DNA of 64,000 bases from Cylindrotheca closterium. Taxonomy: Eukaryota; Bacillariophyta; Bacillariophyceae; Bacillariales; Bacillariaceae. Numbering within the stretch: position 1 is the stretch's first letter; each line of letters starts with the position of its first letter. This document shows positions 22,149 through 33,243 of this stretch, in pieces. The translations under genes and the position numbers were made by a program. Location: positions 1-64,000 of the forward strand of contig CAKOGP040000036.1 in assembly GCA_933822405.4 (NCBI GenBank). Reading direction: 5' to 3'. Below the pieces are notes generated by a model that was given only the letters and a program-made list of their open reading frames with translations, did no database searches and had not been told where the DNA came from.

Positions 22149-22339
22149 GGGATGCTTTCACCTTTCCCACATTTGCTTGGTTATGACGAAAGTGTATTGT
22201 GAAGATTGATTGAAAGATGACCGAAAAATGTGACCCATCAGAATCATACGATCGACTCGTGTGACTGAAATGGGCCCGTGAGACTGAAAGGAACGACCTG
22301 CCATATTTAAAATCTTATGCCGCATTTTAGAGCTTTCCA

Positions 22340-23771
22340 TTACTTATTTTGAGCGAGCTTTTCTTGCAGTTGGCTAATTCGCAACTTCCAATACTTGTTA
22401 CGGACCACATCGTGTTGTGTTTCAAGATCTCGTGCCATTCGTACAGACTAGAATGATATCCAAGCATGATTTAGGAATAACAACAATCATAATAACAGTG
22501 TGGTTGGTAGAATCATCATCAAATCAAAGAAGGAGGAATGCATGTGAGACAATCATTGACGGACAAACAAGGCTATTGTTCAGCAATGCACGTCCTCCGG
22601 GTTGGTATTCTCACCTGCTCCAACGATGCCTTATCTCCCGCCATTTCCAACATGTCCACACGAGCCCATGTCATGTTCACGCATTTCTCTGGATCCCGTT
22701 GTGCATCCACCAATATTTGCGCCAGACTTGCCGACTTTTGTTCGTATTCCCGAATCATCTCCTCGGCCACTGCCGTGTCAGTTTTTTCATGCTTGAGTTG
22801 CTCCTGTAACAGGGCCACCAAGTACCGCCACGGAGATTCATTGTAGGGGTCAACCTTGCAGCCACTTGTCAAGCAAAAGTCCGCTTCTGATTTGGTAATC
22901 TCCAGTGACAATGGGTTCTTGGTACCCTTGTGGACAACGGTCCATCGTTGATTCCATGCGGAATTGTTGCGCTGGTCGTCGTCAATCAATTCTTCGGCTA
23001 AGGAATGTGGAGAAGGATTCAAAGGTATTAGCCAAGATACAGAAACAAGATTGATATATCAAAAGGACTGGACGATGGATGATACAATGATCCTTGCGTA
23101 GATATGCCTGCCTGTTTGCCTGTCACGACACAACAACAACAATAACATCAAATATTATGAATGTATCACTCACTGTATTCCAATTCCCTCTCCCACAAGT
23201 CGTCGTCATTCAAAGTACAAAGGAACCACTGCCGATTAGACCAACAATGGTAATTCTTTGAATCAATATCAATCACACTTTCGTAGTAAGCCAGTTCGGA
23301 TTCCCCAAAGTCTTGTCGGAGTAGTGATAATTGTTGTTGCTCTTTGCCATCCGCAGTACCACCATAACTCTCGAGCAAGGCCCGACGATGGTACCAAATT
23401 TGATAATTCTTGGGATTGGATCCACCCAAAGTAGCTGTCAATTGCAAGTCCTTCAGAATCGCTTCCTTGTCATTCCGCAAACCCAATTCTTTCAAACATT
23501 GCCGACGCCATTGCCAGACCGTGTAATTGGCGGGGTTTTGTCGGAGGCACAATGCGGCAAGTTGCAAGGCTCGTGGACTGTATTCCTTAACTTGCCAGAT
23601 TGCTCGCATATAGTCGTAGGCTATTCGAAAGGAAGTAGGGTATTGAATGGCACAGACTGGTTCCAAAGGTCCTTCGTCTTGTGGAACGGGCGTCAAATCG
23701 GAAAATATGTCCGAGACTTCGTCTGCTGGAATCATCATGCGATGAGTAGTGGAAGGGGAGGTACTTGTCAT
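22340..23771 (-). CDS. FNTA: Protein farnesyltransferase / geranylgeranyltransferase I alpha subunit
   Basis: Three exons: 23771-23174, about 22996-22615 and 22447-22340. The joins read ELEYTEELIDDDQRNN and LEQSVRMARDLETQHD, closing with VVRNKYWKLRISQLQEK. PPTA helical-hairpin repeats are clear: NYTVWQWRRQCL, NYQIWYHRRALL, NYHCWSNRQWFL and NSAWNQRWTVV, the expected spacing of the alpha subunit. This subunit pairs with beta subunits to attach farnesyl or geranylgeranyl groups to CaaX cysteines in the cytosol. The length, about 360 residues, is normal. The stop is the TAA at 22340-22342. Confidence 0.93.
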
Positions 23772-24322
23772 TGTCGAGACTACTGTCAGATGATTGTAAT
23801 CTAAACCTTCGTCTAAACCTTCGTCTTGTACGATGATATAGATCCACAGAAAGGTTTTCTATGGATCTGCGGTAGGTATTAAAAATGGGGATAGTTGAGG
23901 CTGCGTTATTGCTGCGATATATGATCTGCAAAGTATAATAATGTATGTGGCCCGCCGTCTTCTTTTCTCATCTATTATATCGATCCAAAAGACGTGCATA
24001 ATATTGGTATGGTCAGTTACTTCCGGGTACTGTTCCGGAACGTTCCGCACGGCTGAATCCGGATAGGTAATACCGCAACGCATCATGCATCATGCATCAT
24101 CATCATTCTTCCTATCTTTTAAAACACGGGTACAGTATACTTCCTGCTGAAGCTACGACAGACAGCCATATCATACAGTACTGGTAACCAGTACTCGAAG
24201 GGTTTCCGGAATCAATTGGATGAGCAGTCATAATTCATAATATCGCTCTGAACCGAAGACCAAAACGTTTTGAGAGCCGGTTCTGCACCACTCACTCCTT
24301 GATCCTGATACTACATACTGTA
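23772..24322. other. Divergent intergenic region
   Basis: Lies between the divergently transcribed FNTA and NTPase genes. It contains a CATCATGCAT microrepeat near 24080-24110 and an imperfect GTTCCGGAAC palindrome near 24030-24050. Neither could be tied to a known regulator. Confidence 0.35.
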
Positions 24323-27088
24323 ATGATTGATGATAAGGAGGAAAGTCAGCTTCAAGTCAACTCATTAGTATTGCCACCACAAGCGGCATCTAGCAGAACC
24401 TCTATCGACGATACCGACATGACCCACAATGGCGATGGTAATAATGGAGGAGAATCTACGTCATATGAAACGCTGGTAAAAGAAATTGTCTTGCAGCAAT
24501 GGACAAAGGATTACGATGATACTCTCGAAGAGTATCTGACAATAATTGGGAAGGCAAAGGATTTTCCTGATGCGAAAGCGATCAACTTTCGTCGAAAGGT
24601 GATATGCGATGTGGTTGTGGCTGCCTTTAAGGGAAACCAAGAGATGATCTCAAAAGCCAAAAATGCTAACAAGACTGCCACAGCCCTTGTTGTTGCGTCG
24701 TTGAATTTTCTGAAGCATCATCAGGAACGACTGGAAATTGAAAATGAATTGTCATTGCACTCTTTTCTTTCAATCTTGTGCATGTACGTCTTGAGGGAGT
24801 ACTACAAGAGAACAAAGGAGCAAGCTCTATTGCGACCTGTAGTCTCCAGAAACAACAATCGCATGGTTCCTGTCAACTACCTCATCAGCAAAACAGAGCT
24901 CTCTCATGAATACGATGTTCAAAAGTTTGTTCATCAAGCTGAGCGCGTTGCGAAATGGTTCGATGCATCAGAGGATTCCGTAAATGCTTCGGAATACGAA
25001 GATGCGCCTTACTTTTGTGTCGTACAGTCGAGCGGGATGGGAAAGACCAAATTGATTTACGAAGGTTGCAAGGAGTTGGAGCAAAAGGATAACTGGTCTT
25101 GCCATACGGTTTTGCCATGGACACTGAAAGATTCAAATGCGTTGACAAATGGCGACGTTTTCTCTCACAGGCTAAACATCGAAGTATGTGCGACGAAAAA
25201 ATCAGCCGTGGATGCTGCAACAGCAGCACTTGCATACCTGAATACTTTCTGCGACAAACTAATAGCGGAGGAAGCATCCGATCATGATGGTAATCAAAGG
25301 ACCATATTTCTTTGTTTTGATGAAGCCCACGTATACTTGGAATCCCACAAGTTTCAGGACGACGAAGGCGCCGAGAACGTGAAGCATCCTGCATTTCTGT
25401 TCCGATGTATTCGGCTATGGCTTCGACAGAAGAAAGGACGACACAAAGTGATTGGTTGCTTTTCGGGTACTCTTGCAACCTTGGCAAGTTTCCGACTGGA
25501 GGCTGATCCACAGCTGTCTGTGCCATCATCTCGAGACTTCACGTCGATTGGCGAGCGGTACAACTTCTATGAGAAAGGCGCAAAGGTGTTTCCAATATTT
25601 GTTCAGACAACCACAATGGGTTGCCTAGGAGGTCGGAATTTGGAGGGAGATCAAGGATTAGATAAGCATACGACAGAGTATCGTCAAGCGATACGCCATG
25701 GACGACCGCTCTTTGAACTCATGGAGGAAAACGGAGATCTGGCAAGAAATGAAGGATCAGTAGTCCGTCGAATGCTACTGTATGGTCTTGGGAATCACTG
25801 GGCTGTTGGGAAGGAGTCACTGAAATCATGTCTCAGCATTTTGGGTACCAGAGTGCAAATGGGCCAACCTTCTTTTTCTGTCGCTTCGGACATGGTAGGT
25901 TACGGATATGCCAACCTGACTCATGCAACTTCCACAGATGCAATAATATGCTACATGCCAGATCCTGTTTGTGGTCGTCTGGCCATGCAACTGATGGACT
26001 CAGAATGGGCATTGGGGGACATTAAAGGCAGACCTAGTAGTTGGTGGCTCTGGCAGATGAAGGAAATTTTTTCGCAAGGGCTCTGTCGACCTGAACAGGG
26101 TGACTTTGGTGAAGTAATGGTTGCGCTGTACTTTCTTGTTTGTGCCGATGTGCTTCGGCGACAGGACAATCACAATCACACCACGTTTTCAGTGTCTCTT
26201 GAAGATTGGATAGAGAATCTAACAACGGGCGGGCTTGAGCGAAGACAAGGACATCGTTCCGATGAGTATGCTTTGCCGAAGCGGAAGAGCAAGCGCCTTC
26301 TTGCTGCCAAATTGCCAGTCTCAGGACAGAAGCAGGCTGCTGAGAAATTGGACGAAACAATGGATGACGCCGACGAAGTTGGAGTAGAGGCTAGCATCAG
26401 CTGCATTCAGGTTTGTCAAAACTATTTGCGGTCTTGTGAAGCCGACTGGGAAGGATTTTGTTCGCAGGATTTTCTATCGTACATGTACGCAAGCGGGACA
26501 GCTTTTTATGTATTCCCCGGTTGCCCGATCATTGATCTTGTCATTCCCATCAAGCTTTCGGGACAAGGGAAAGATTACTTTGCGCCAATGGTGATCTCCA
26601 TCAAGTCGCGCGCATACTATTCTCCTGAAGATGCAAGATGGGAGTGCCAGCGGATGACAGAGCGATTCAAGAGAGTCGAAGAAGGCGACGACAAGGAAGC
26701 GTTTGAATTTTTTCCTGGAGCATTGTGTTTGCTGGTTGTGTTCGGGTCTACCGCTGTCTCCAATGACGACGACCTTACCCTGGACCGTTCTGCAATCAGT
26801 GAGCTGTCAAAGAAGAACATAGTTAGCAGAGTACTTCACATTCCTGAAGAAGATGCATTTGGAGGATTCTGTGATACATTTCGCACGTTGACTAGCGAAA
26901 TTGCGTTTGGCTCGTCTGAAGTATTTGCGTCCCACTCTTTTGTCCGCGCTTATTGTAAGGATGAGAACACGGAAGAGCTCGATAGCAGAGCTGCACTTCG
27001 TTCTTCGCCTGGTTTAGAAGAATCAGAGCTGTTGCGAAATCTTCATGAGCAGTTCAAGAATGGATACGGCGCATCTGGAATGGTGTAA
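24323..27088 (+). CDS. Crinkler-type (CR) P-loop NTPase with C-terminal PD-(D/E)XK-like nuclease domain
   Basis: A 921-residue single-exon protein, started at the first ATG (24323). A helical N-terminal region (to about residue 215) precedes an NTPase. Its Walker A is VVQSSGMGKTKLIYEG (about 230-245) and its Walker B is TIFLCFDEAHVYLE (about 326-339), followed by a GCFSGTLATLASF sensor-like strand. The C-terminal part (about 725-770) has IDLVIPI and then APMVISIKSRAYYS, the D...(I/V)xIKxR pattern of restriction-endonuclease-fold enzymes. This NTPase plus nuclease layout is that of Crinkler-RHS-type proteins, known from oomycetes and many other eukaryotes and proposed to derive from mobile elements. 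No signal peptide is seen. A decayed relative sits at 49915-52139. The role (effector, genome conflict or self-defence) is unknown. Confidence 0.75.
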   Translation: MIDDKEESQLQVNSLVLPPQAASSRTSIDDTDMTHNGDGNNGGESTSYETLVKEIVLQQWTKDYDDTLEEYLTIIGKAKDFPDAKAINFRRKVICDVVVAAFKGNQEMISKAKNANKTATALVVASLNFLKHHQERLEIENELSLHSFLSILCMYVLREYYKRTKEQALLRPVVSRNNNRMVPVNYLISKTELSHEYDVQKFVHQAERVAKWFDASEDSVNASEYEDAPYFCVVQSSGMGKTKLIYEGCKELEQKDNWSCHTVLPWTLKDSNALTNGDVFSHRLNIEVCATKKSAVDAATAALAYLNTFCDKLIAEEASDHDGNQRTIFLCFDEAHVYLESHKFQDDEGAENVKHPAFLFRCIRLWLRQKKGRHKVIGCFSGTLATLASFRLEADPQLSVPSSRDFTSIGERYNFYEKGAKVFPIFVQTTTMGCLGGRNLEGDQGLDKHTTEYRQAIRHGRPLFELMEENGDLARNEGSVVRRMLLYGLGNHWAVGKESLKSCLSILGTRVQMGQPSFSVASDMVGYGYANLTHATSTDAIICYMPDPVCGRLAMQLMDSEWALGDIKGRPSSWWLWQMKEIFSQGLCRPEQGDFGEVMVALYFLVCADVLRRQDNHNHTTFSVSLEDWIENLTTGGLERRQGHRSDEYALPKRKSKRLLAAKLPVSGQKQAAEKLDETMDDADEVGVEASISCIQVCQNYLRSCEADWEGFCSQDFLSYMYASGTAFYVFPGCPIIDLVIPIKLSGQGKDYFAPMVISIKSRAYYSPEDARWECQRMTERFKRVEEGDDKEAFEFFPGALCLLVVFGSTAVSNDDDLTLDRSAISELSKKNIVSRVLHIPEEDAFGGFCDTFRTLTSEIAFGSSEVFASHSFVRAYCKDENTEELDSRAALRSSPGLEESELLRNLHEQFKNGYGASGMV

Positions 27089-27376
27089 GGAGAGTACTGA
27101 GCAAAACTGCAGCATAGTAGTTAGTTAAGAAAACAACTAGCAGATACCTGGGATGTACCTGGAACATCCTCTTATTACTACTGCATGATGTCTCACTGTA
27201 CTGTATGTAACGTAACGTAAAAACATCCAGTGAATTTGCGTTCAGGTCAGTCTATTATAATATTCAGAGACGGAAAGTTGACGCATCAGTCTGCTGCAAG
27301 GGAAGGAGGAGGAAAGGTCGTTCATGGAAATTGTCCAACCAGTCTGGTGTATGACATCATTATTTGATGATACGTA

Positions 27377-28312
27377 TTATGGATTTGGTGCTCCTGCTGC
27401 TATAGGAGAAACCACCCATACTTCTCTCAAAAACTTGTGCATGGTCCGGCATCCACTCCGACACAATTCAACGGCTTGATTGGCCATATCCGAGGTCAAT
27501 CGACCAGACTGTCGCCACAAGGTGACTTCCTTGTGATTCGGTGTCATGGCCAAGACAATGACCGCTTGTGCTTGTATCATTTCTTCTTGAGTGGGGTCGG
27601 CTAAAAAGATGCATTCTTCTCCTTCTTTTTCTTCTTCGGAGGATGATATATTGAGAACGGCCACGGTGCAACTCGTGACCAAGTCTGTCATTTCCACTTG
27701 GGCATCCATCAAGGCTAGGGTGGCAGCTCCAATGCACGTTGAAAGAACACTTCCATCATCTTGCAAAACCGTCACTTGCACCAAAATGGCACACTTTGGG
27801 ATCCGAAACAAATAGGGATCCAAAACGGGTTGCAAGGCAATCGTCAATTCTTGTGACAAGTCGGCTTCCATTTGAGTCGTGGCATTTTGCAATTTTCCAA
27901 TCGAAAAGGCCTCTGTCGCAGAATCGAGAGGTGATACCATGTGGAGTCGTTGCAAAATGGCATTCTTTCCCATGTGCTTGGCAAACTGGACTTGGCATTG
28001 GAGACTTCCTTGATCGACCGTGCCGGTAGGAGCGGTATTGACTTCGCACAAGACTTTGGTGTGTCCCAATTCGACCAGCGACGATCCCAAACATTTGCCA
28101 TACCCAGTAGCAGATCCTCCAAGAGAAATGATGTTAGTAGTAGTAAGCTGCGCCGACAGAATGCTCGTTTCCAGACAAAGTGGACGGAGTTCAGAATGAC
28201 TTCGGTTGTCTTTGCGAATTGTCGCTGACGTTTGGTCGGCTGTGTTGTCCTCCTTTTTTATTGCTGGAAGAGGCACATATGTATTGGAGAGTTTGGCAGG
28301 TTTTCGAGGCAT
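27377..28312 (-). CDS. MTR3: Exosome RNase PH-like core subunit, MTR3/EXOSC6 type
   Basis: A 311-residue single-exon protein of the RNase PH fold. N-terminal LRPLCLETSILS and SLGGSATGYGKCLGSSLV lead into VELGHTKVLCEVNTA. Then come QCQVQFAKH, LSQELTIALQPVLDPYLFRIPK and the C-terminal DAQVEMTDLVTSCTVAVL, with IFLADPTQEEM. The VEMxDLV segment and LADP are closest, from memory, to MTR3/EXOSC6 rather than RRP41 or RRP43. In eukaryotes this subunit is part of the catalytically inert hexameric ring of the nuclear and cytoplasmic RNA exosome. An insertion with Glu-rich low complexity (SSSEEEKEGEE) lies near the C-terminus. Subunit assignment is likely, family certain. Confidence 0.85.
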   Translation of the reverse strand: MPRKPAKLSNTYVPLPAIKKEDNTADQTSATIRKDNRSHSELRPLCLETSILSAQLTTTNIISLGGSATGYGKCLGSSLVELGHTKVLCEVNTAPTGTVDQGSLQCQVQFAKHMGKNAILQRLHMVSPLDSATEAFSIGKLQNATTQMEADLSQELTIALQPVLDPYLFRIPKCAILVQVTVLQDDGSVLSTCIGAATLALMDAQVEMTDLVTSCTVAVLNISSSEEEKEGEECIFLADPTQEEMIQAQAVIVLAMTPNHKEVTLWRQSGRLTSDMANQAVELCRSGCRTMHKFLREVWVVSPIAAGAPNP

Positions 28313-28512
28313 TTTGGAGAATCAGCAATGTACAAAGGTTGAATAAAAGTGATGATTGCGATGACGATTATGATGATGATGATGATGACCTTCGATGTTC
28401 TTGGGATCCATCCTCCACTATACCATACACATCATCCCAAAAGAGATCGTTTTATTCGATTATCTTTGGTTGGAGACGGACTATTTCGCACGAAAATTGC
28501 GCGCGGCAGATG

Positions 28513-28520
28513 TGACGTCA
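28513..28520. promoter_or_regulatory. Palindromic TGACGTCA (CRE/bZIP-type site)
   Basis: A perfect 8-bp cAMP-response-element palindrome in the 370-bp divergent interval between MTR3 (-) and the LRR-PAQR gene (+). Diatom bZIP factors and aureochromes bind TGACGT cores. Function here is inferred from position only. Confidence 0.35.
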
Positions 28521-28684
28521 ATGACAATAATAGTGCCAGAAAGATTTTCGTCTGATTTCACGATCGCTGTCGTAAACTGTGACAGTATAGGACCCTCTTG
28601 TTGAGGAAACTCCCAAGTGCAGCAGCCATCACCAATAATACACTTCATACATTTCAAATCTCACTCATAATAAAGAATAGAACC

Positions 28685-30462
28685 ATGGAAGATAGCGACA
28701 AGGGCCTATTTGATAGATTTGATGACGACGACGACGATGATTCGGACAATGCCAAGAATGATACTATGGAGGAAGAGCAGAAGAACCCAAACAACAAAGA
28801 TAACGGACAGCAGGTGTCACGAAATCATCCTCCTCTTCCTCCAGCAAAAGCGGTTGCTTTGAGCATGCAATTCATGAAGAGTCTCAGTGGCCTATGCTGT
28901 CAGGAATGTGTTGGGTTCAAGGATGATGAACTATCATTGTTGAAGCATCACAAAGATAACAACAACAACAACAATACTGCATCACAAGCGCCCTCCGAAC
29001 TGTACAATTTACAATCCTTGCAACGACGGAGCGTCTCTTCCATTTCACCATTTGTAGCGGAACCCATGATGACAATGCCATCTGCTGACTCTGATGCTGC
29101 TACTGCGACTAATAGCAGCAGGACTATTGAAAAATTAATGGGCGAGTACATGACACTCTGTCAATTTTACAAAGTGCCCTACAATTCCGGTGTGTTGTGC
29201 ACATTGCGCTATCGGATGCCAAGCTTGCGAGTGGGAAATAGTTTTCACGATACGGACATGCTGGCCTTGACCGAATTACTCTTGAGGCATTCCAACACTC
29301 ATTTGAGTTACATCAAGCGACTGGACTTTACCATTCCGGGAAAGGAAGGCAAACGATTCCGGTCCATGAAATGTGGATTCACGAGTCATGGGGCATTGGC
29401 CTTGGCCAAGACCTTGCAATATACCAAACATGTGACGCAAGTGTGGTTGCCAAAACACCGGATTGGTCCATACGGAGCCTCGGCATTGTTTTGGGCGTGT
29501 TCTACCAATTCGACCATTGAACACTTAAATTTGAGACGGTGTCGAATTGGAGAACGTGGGGCCTTTGCCTTTTGCGAACTCATCTTGAATGAAAAGACGG
29601 GACTTCAGGATGTGGATTTGAGTGCCAACGTGATGGGGCATCGAGGAACATCGGCCATTGAAACGGCACTCCAACACGAAGGTTCTACCCTTTATGTGAA
29701 CCTGGAAGGGAATCTAGTGATCCCAGAGGTAAGTTTGCATCTTACCGGAATGAGAACCATTTCTGTACCCTCGATCCTCAAACAAAACAAATTGTTTCAT
29801 TCTTGACCTGTTCTCAAAAGATTATGAATGGTGTGACGCATGGAATCGGAGTCATTGTTTGCCTCATTGGTGGCTACTTGTTATCCGATTTAGTCAAAGA
29901 CAGCTCCCCGGTTCACAAGATTTCTTGCACGGTATACACGATTAGTCTTCTGGTCCTATACCTCAGTTCGACGTTGTATCATTCCTTCTTTACACTGCAG
30001 CATACCAAATACATTTTCATGGTCTTGGACAAATGCGCAATCTACATTCTCATTGCTGGAAGCTACACTCCGTTTATGCAAATTTTGTTTTATGACAAGC
30101 CGATATGGTCCAGTGGCCTATTGAGTTTTATTTGGTTATGTGGAGTGCTCGGAATTGCAGTGGAAGCCTTTGTTCCCACTTGGGGAAACCGGAAGTACTT
30201 TTCTCTGGCCATGTACCTCGGCATGGGTTGGGCCGCCATTGCTTGTATGCCACAAATGTACGAGCGACTGCCAAGGACGGCAATGAATTTGCTGGTCATG
30301 GGAGGTGTTGGTTACACAGCTGGAGTTCCCTTTTTCGTTCGAAACAACAACATGGATCATGCCATTTGGCACCTCTTTGTCATGGCGGGAAGTATCTTTC
30401 ATTGGTTGGCTGTCTATTTCTATGTTGCTCCTCAGCCACTGCGTGGATGGGAAGAAGCTTAG
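28685..30462 (+). CDS. Fusion of RNI-type leucine-rich repeats with a PAQR/hemolysin-III membrane domain
   Basis: Two exons, 28685-29728 and 29821-30462. The GT-AG join reads [17 protein letters not shown] in frame, giving about 561 residues. The start is the first ATG (28685). The N-terminal 70 residues are acidic and disordered. Residues about 190-345 carry ribonuclease-inhibitor-like LRRs ([56 protein letters not shown]). The C-terminal 210 residues form a seven-helix PAQR domain with the family's zinc and catalytic residues: Ser and His in [11 protein letters not shown], Asp in [16 protein letters not shown] and the two His of [11 protein letters not shown]. PAQRs act as ceramidase-like hydrolases or receptors; here an LRR sensor or docking part precedes it in the cytosol. 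I recall similar fusions in stramenopiles but cannot confirm. Confidence 0.87.
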
Positions 30463-30746
30463 GCGATGCAGTAACCAAGCGGGTCAAGCCTGCAGGTATT
30501 AATCATAATTTGCATGCAGTTTTTGGTACCGAAACTAGTGTCTTGAGGAGCTGTGACAAAGGTGCACTCCACTTTAAAAAAGCAAGTATTAAAACAGTTC
30601 GTAGTAGCTTTGAGAAACAGTAGTCGATAGTCTGTAGTATCGAAGATCAAAACGTTTCAACCAGCATTGGGTGGAATGGGTCATACTAGTTTGAAAAATT
30701 GAATCTTATTTTTACAGCTCGCAGATTTATTAAATATTTCTGGCGC

Positions 30747-31384
30747 CTACTTTCCAAAGAGAGTTCTCTTCTTCTTTGGTGCGGCCTTCTTGGTAGCCTC
30801 AGCAGCTGCGGCACCACGGTACTTGCGCTTGGCATCACCAATGTCTTGCCAGTCATACTTGGTCTTGGCCATTTCATGTCCAAGGGTAACATCCTTCTTC
30901 CACTTTTGGGATTGGTCAGTTCCACGCTTGATGTACCAGTCAGTGTAGTCGGTAAAGATTCCGGCCTTCTTGACGTTGCGCTCGTAGTTGGCCTTCTTCT
31001 TGGCGGCTTCCTTGTTGCGGATCTTGTTATATTCATCGGCAGTCAAGCCAGCTGGGACGTAAGAGCCACTGCCGATCTTTCCAACAGCGAGCTTCTTCTT
31101 GTTGCGGGCTCCGTAGTCGTTTTGGTCCTTGACTGGTGAGAAAAGGTCCATGTTGGCGATCTGAAAGTTGCAAGGTAAGCGAAACGGCAGTCAAAATGTT
31201 AGACCATGCCGGTGGTGATGATGAAGATGATGATGAAGATGATGGTCATTGGATTTAAAAGACCCAGGCAACAATGACTTACGTTATCGAAAAGAGAGTT
31301 GATCTCGGTGGATGGACGTCCAGCCTCTTGAGGCGCGAAGGAGGCGACAAGGCCCACAAGGGAAAGGAGGGTGATAAACTTCAT
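30747..31384 (-). CDS. Small plastid-targeted protein, photosystem-associated candidate
   Basis: Two exons: 31384-31283 and 31160-30747, joined in frame (SLFDN to IANMDLFSP), 171 residues. The N-terminus MKFITLLSLVGLVASFAP is a signal peptide ending in an ASFAP motif, the diatom signal for import through the complex-plastid membranes. The mature part is small and basic: DLFSPVKDQNDYGARNKKK, SYVPAGLTADEY, ERNVKKAGIFTDYTDWYIKRG, GHEMAKTKYDW and a Lys/Ala-rich tail. No membrane span is obvious. I do not recognise a named protein. Size and charge suggest an extrinsic thylakoid or stromal protein. A small photosystem or antenna-associated subunit is a guess. Confidence 0.8.
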
Positions 31385-32144
31385 GCTTCTATTTTTGCCG
31401 GAAGTAGGTATTGTGAGGCGAACGTAAGTAGCACATCTTTTTTTCTCGATCGAACTCCCATCACTTTCAGATTCTTGTGGACTGAGTCAGAGTGAATTCT
31501 TCAATTCTGATGTCCCAGGGCCTTGACCTCTTAAATGACAAAAGGAGGTTTAGTTTTTACAAGTAACGATTGTGAGCTGAGATCATAACTGATCGGACAT
31601 CATATCCGATACTGACGTGGACTTTCGCCAAAATAATGTCATTTGACGTACGTTTGCCAACCACAAAAAATGAGACATCATCACTGATTCATTCATCACC
31701 ATGGGATCAAGCCAATGAAAGATCTCGAAGGAAATGATTGAGGGATGCGGACATTCCCCGCATGCCAGGGTATCCCGTTGACTACTCTCAATGTCATTTC
31801 TGGTTTTGTTTCAGCTAAATTGGATTTATTGCCGTAGATATTGCGTGGAAGAAATCATATGATTGAAAACAACTTTTAAAAAGAGGATTGGTTTTATACT
31901 CGAACCCGTTATGGACTAACTAACTAGTCCAAGATTTGATTGGAACCATGGAACACAAAATGGATAGTTTTTCTACTACTCCAACCTATCATTTCATCAA
32001 CTCCACAATCAACCAGAAACAGTGTGGACACGCAGCTAGGAGTCAGCATCCCATCATGATATGATGCACCCATCTTTGACGATGAAGGACTGCAGTACTG
32101 CACTGCTTGGAGTCTTCTCTTCTCTTTATTGTATAACATGTCGA
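31385..32144. other. Intergenic, promoter side of the plastid protein gene
   Basis: No gene seen. The left half is upstream of the plastid protein gene and holds two TGACGT motifs. The right half is downstream of the membrane-protein gene. Confidence 0.4.
31613..31649. promoter_or_regulatory. Two TGACGT motifs upstream of the plastid protein gene
   Basis: TGACGT occurs at 31613-31618 and 31644-31649, about 230-265 bp upstream of the start codon. Paired TGACGT elements act as CO2/cAMP- and light-responsive sites in diatom carbonic anhydrase promoters (established for Phaeodactylum). Relevance to this gene is an inference. Confidence 0.3.
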
Positions 32145-33150
32145 TTATTCTCGCAGAACTTTCCATGAATTGTCGTGAACGGCATGGTAGGCGGCAACAA
32201 TGGCAATGGCAGGAAATACCACCCACAGTATATTGGCAATGGTCACAAAGAGCTTGCCACCCAAGGAAACTCCCACCCACTTTTTGCTGTAAATGTAGCT
32301 TGCATAATACAAAAAGGTTCCATGCATCATGATGTACTGAAATACGCAGACAATCAAGCCCTGTGTCCGCGGGGAAACAATATTGTTCCAGCAAAATATG
32401 GAGGATTCCTCGGCACCATCAAAGGTAATGCAAAAGCTGAACAGGAGGGATGGTATCAGAAAGCAATGCCCGTTCCCCACATCAACCCAGAATTGAAAGG
32501 TGGAGCCATCGGAATAGGCGGGATCGATTCTGCGTCAAATGTATAGTAAAGGAATGAAAGAAATGAATGAGCATAGTAATAATACAGCCATTGGAAGAGA
32601 GACATCGTCTATCAAACAGGATCAAATCAAATGCTCATATGACCAAGAGTGTACACGGATTGATGATTCTCCAGCCATAATAACAATAAAAATAACAATA
32701 GTAATGGAATCATCCAACATGTATATAAATATCGGCCAGTGACAAGTTCCAAAAGCAACAAGAAAGTGGTGTTAAAATACTCACAATGAATAAGTCGCCC
32801 AAATTTGAGCCCAATGCTTCCCCGTCAATGCTTGCGAAAGAGTCGCCGAATCCAATAAGACCACCCCTGGTGGTAGTTTCTGTCCATATTTTGGCTTGAG
32901 GTGCTGTTTGTAGTGATATTCAATCCATTCGGCATAGTGGTACAGTATAATTTCCCATACACATATCAACATGTTGATGGAATTGAAGAGCGTAATGGTG
33001 GTGTGCCACAAATAAAAGCCACCATGAATTTGAGTATGACACCACACAAATGGGAGCCAAAAGGTGGTGACGAATATAGTGCACCAAACAATGTTGAGCA
33101 TCATTATGACTTTCTTGTTCGTATAGCAAAAGTATGGAAATGGGATTCTG
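32145..33150 (-). CDS. Polytopic membrane protein, 5' end lost towards the assembly gap
   Basis: At least two exons. The upstream one (about 33150-32793) encodes YRIPFPYFCYTNKKVIMML followed by hydrophobic helices (VWCTIFVTTFWLPFVWCHTQ, SINMLICVWEIILYHYAEW). It ends ATYSL at a GTGAGT donor. The downstream one (about 32534-32145) resumes IDPAYSDGSTFQFWVDVGNG and continues with at least three more spans, ending DNSWKVLRE. The DxGNG box between helices and the YASYIYSKKW segment recur in uncharacterised algal membrane proteins that I remember only vaguely. Function is unknown. The start is not visible: the frame is closed upstream near 33170 and an earlier exon probably lies in or beyond the N run. 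Confidence 0.6.
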
Positions 33151-33243
33151 TATCCTTGGCTTTGGTGTCAAGACTCGGTCGACGCTTTGGTATCTGTTTG
33201 CTTGAAACTTATCGGATAACCTGTATGAAACTGCAGTACAGGT

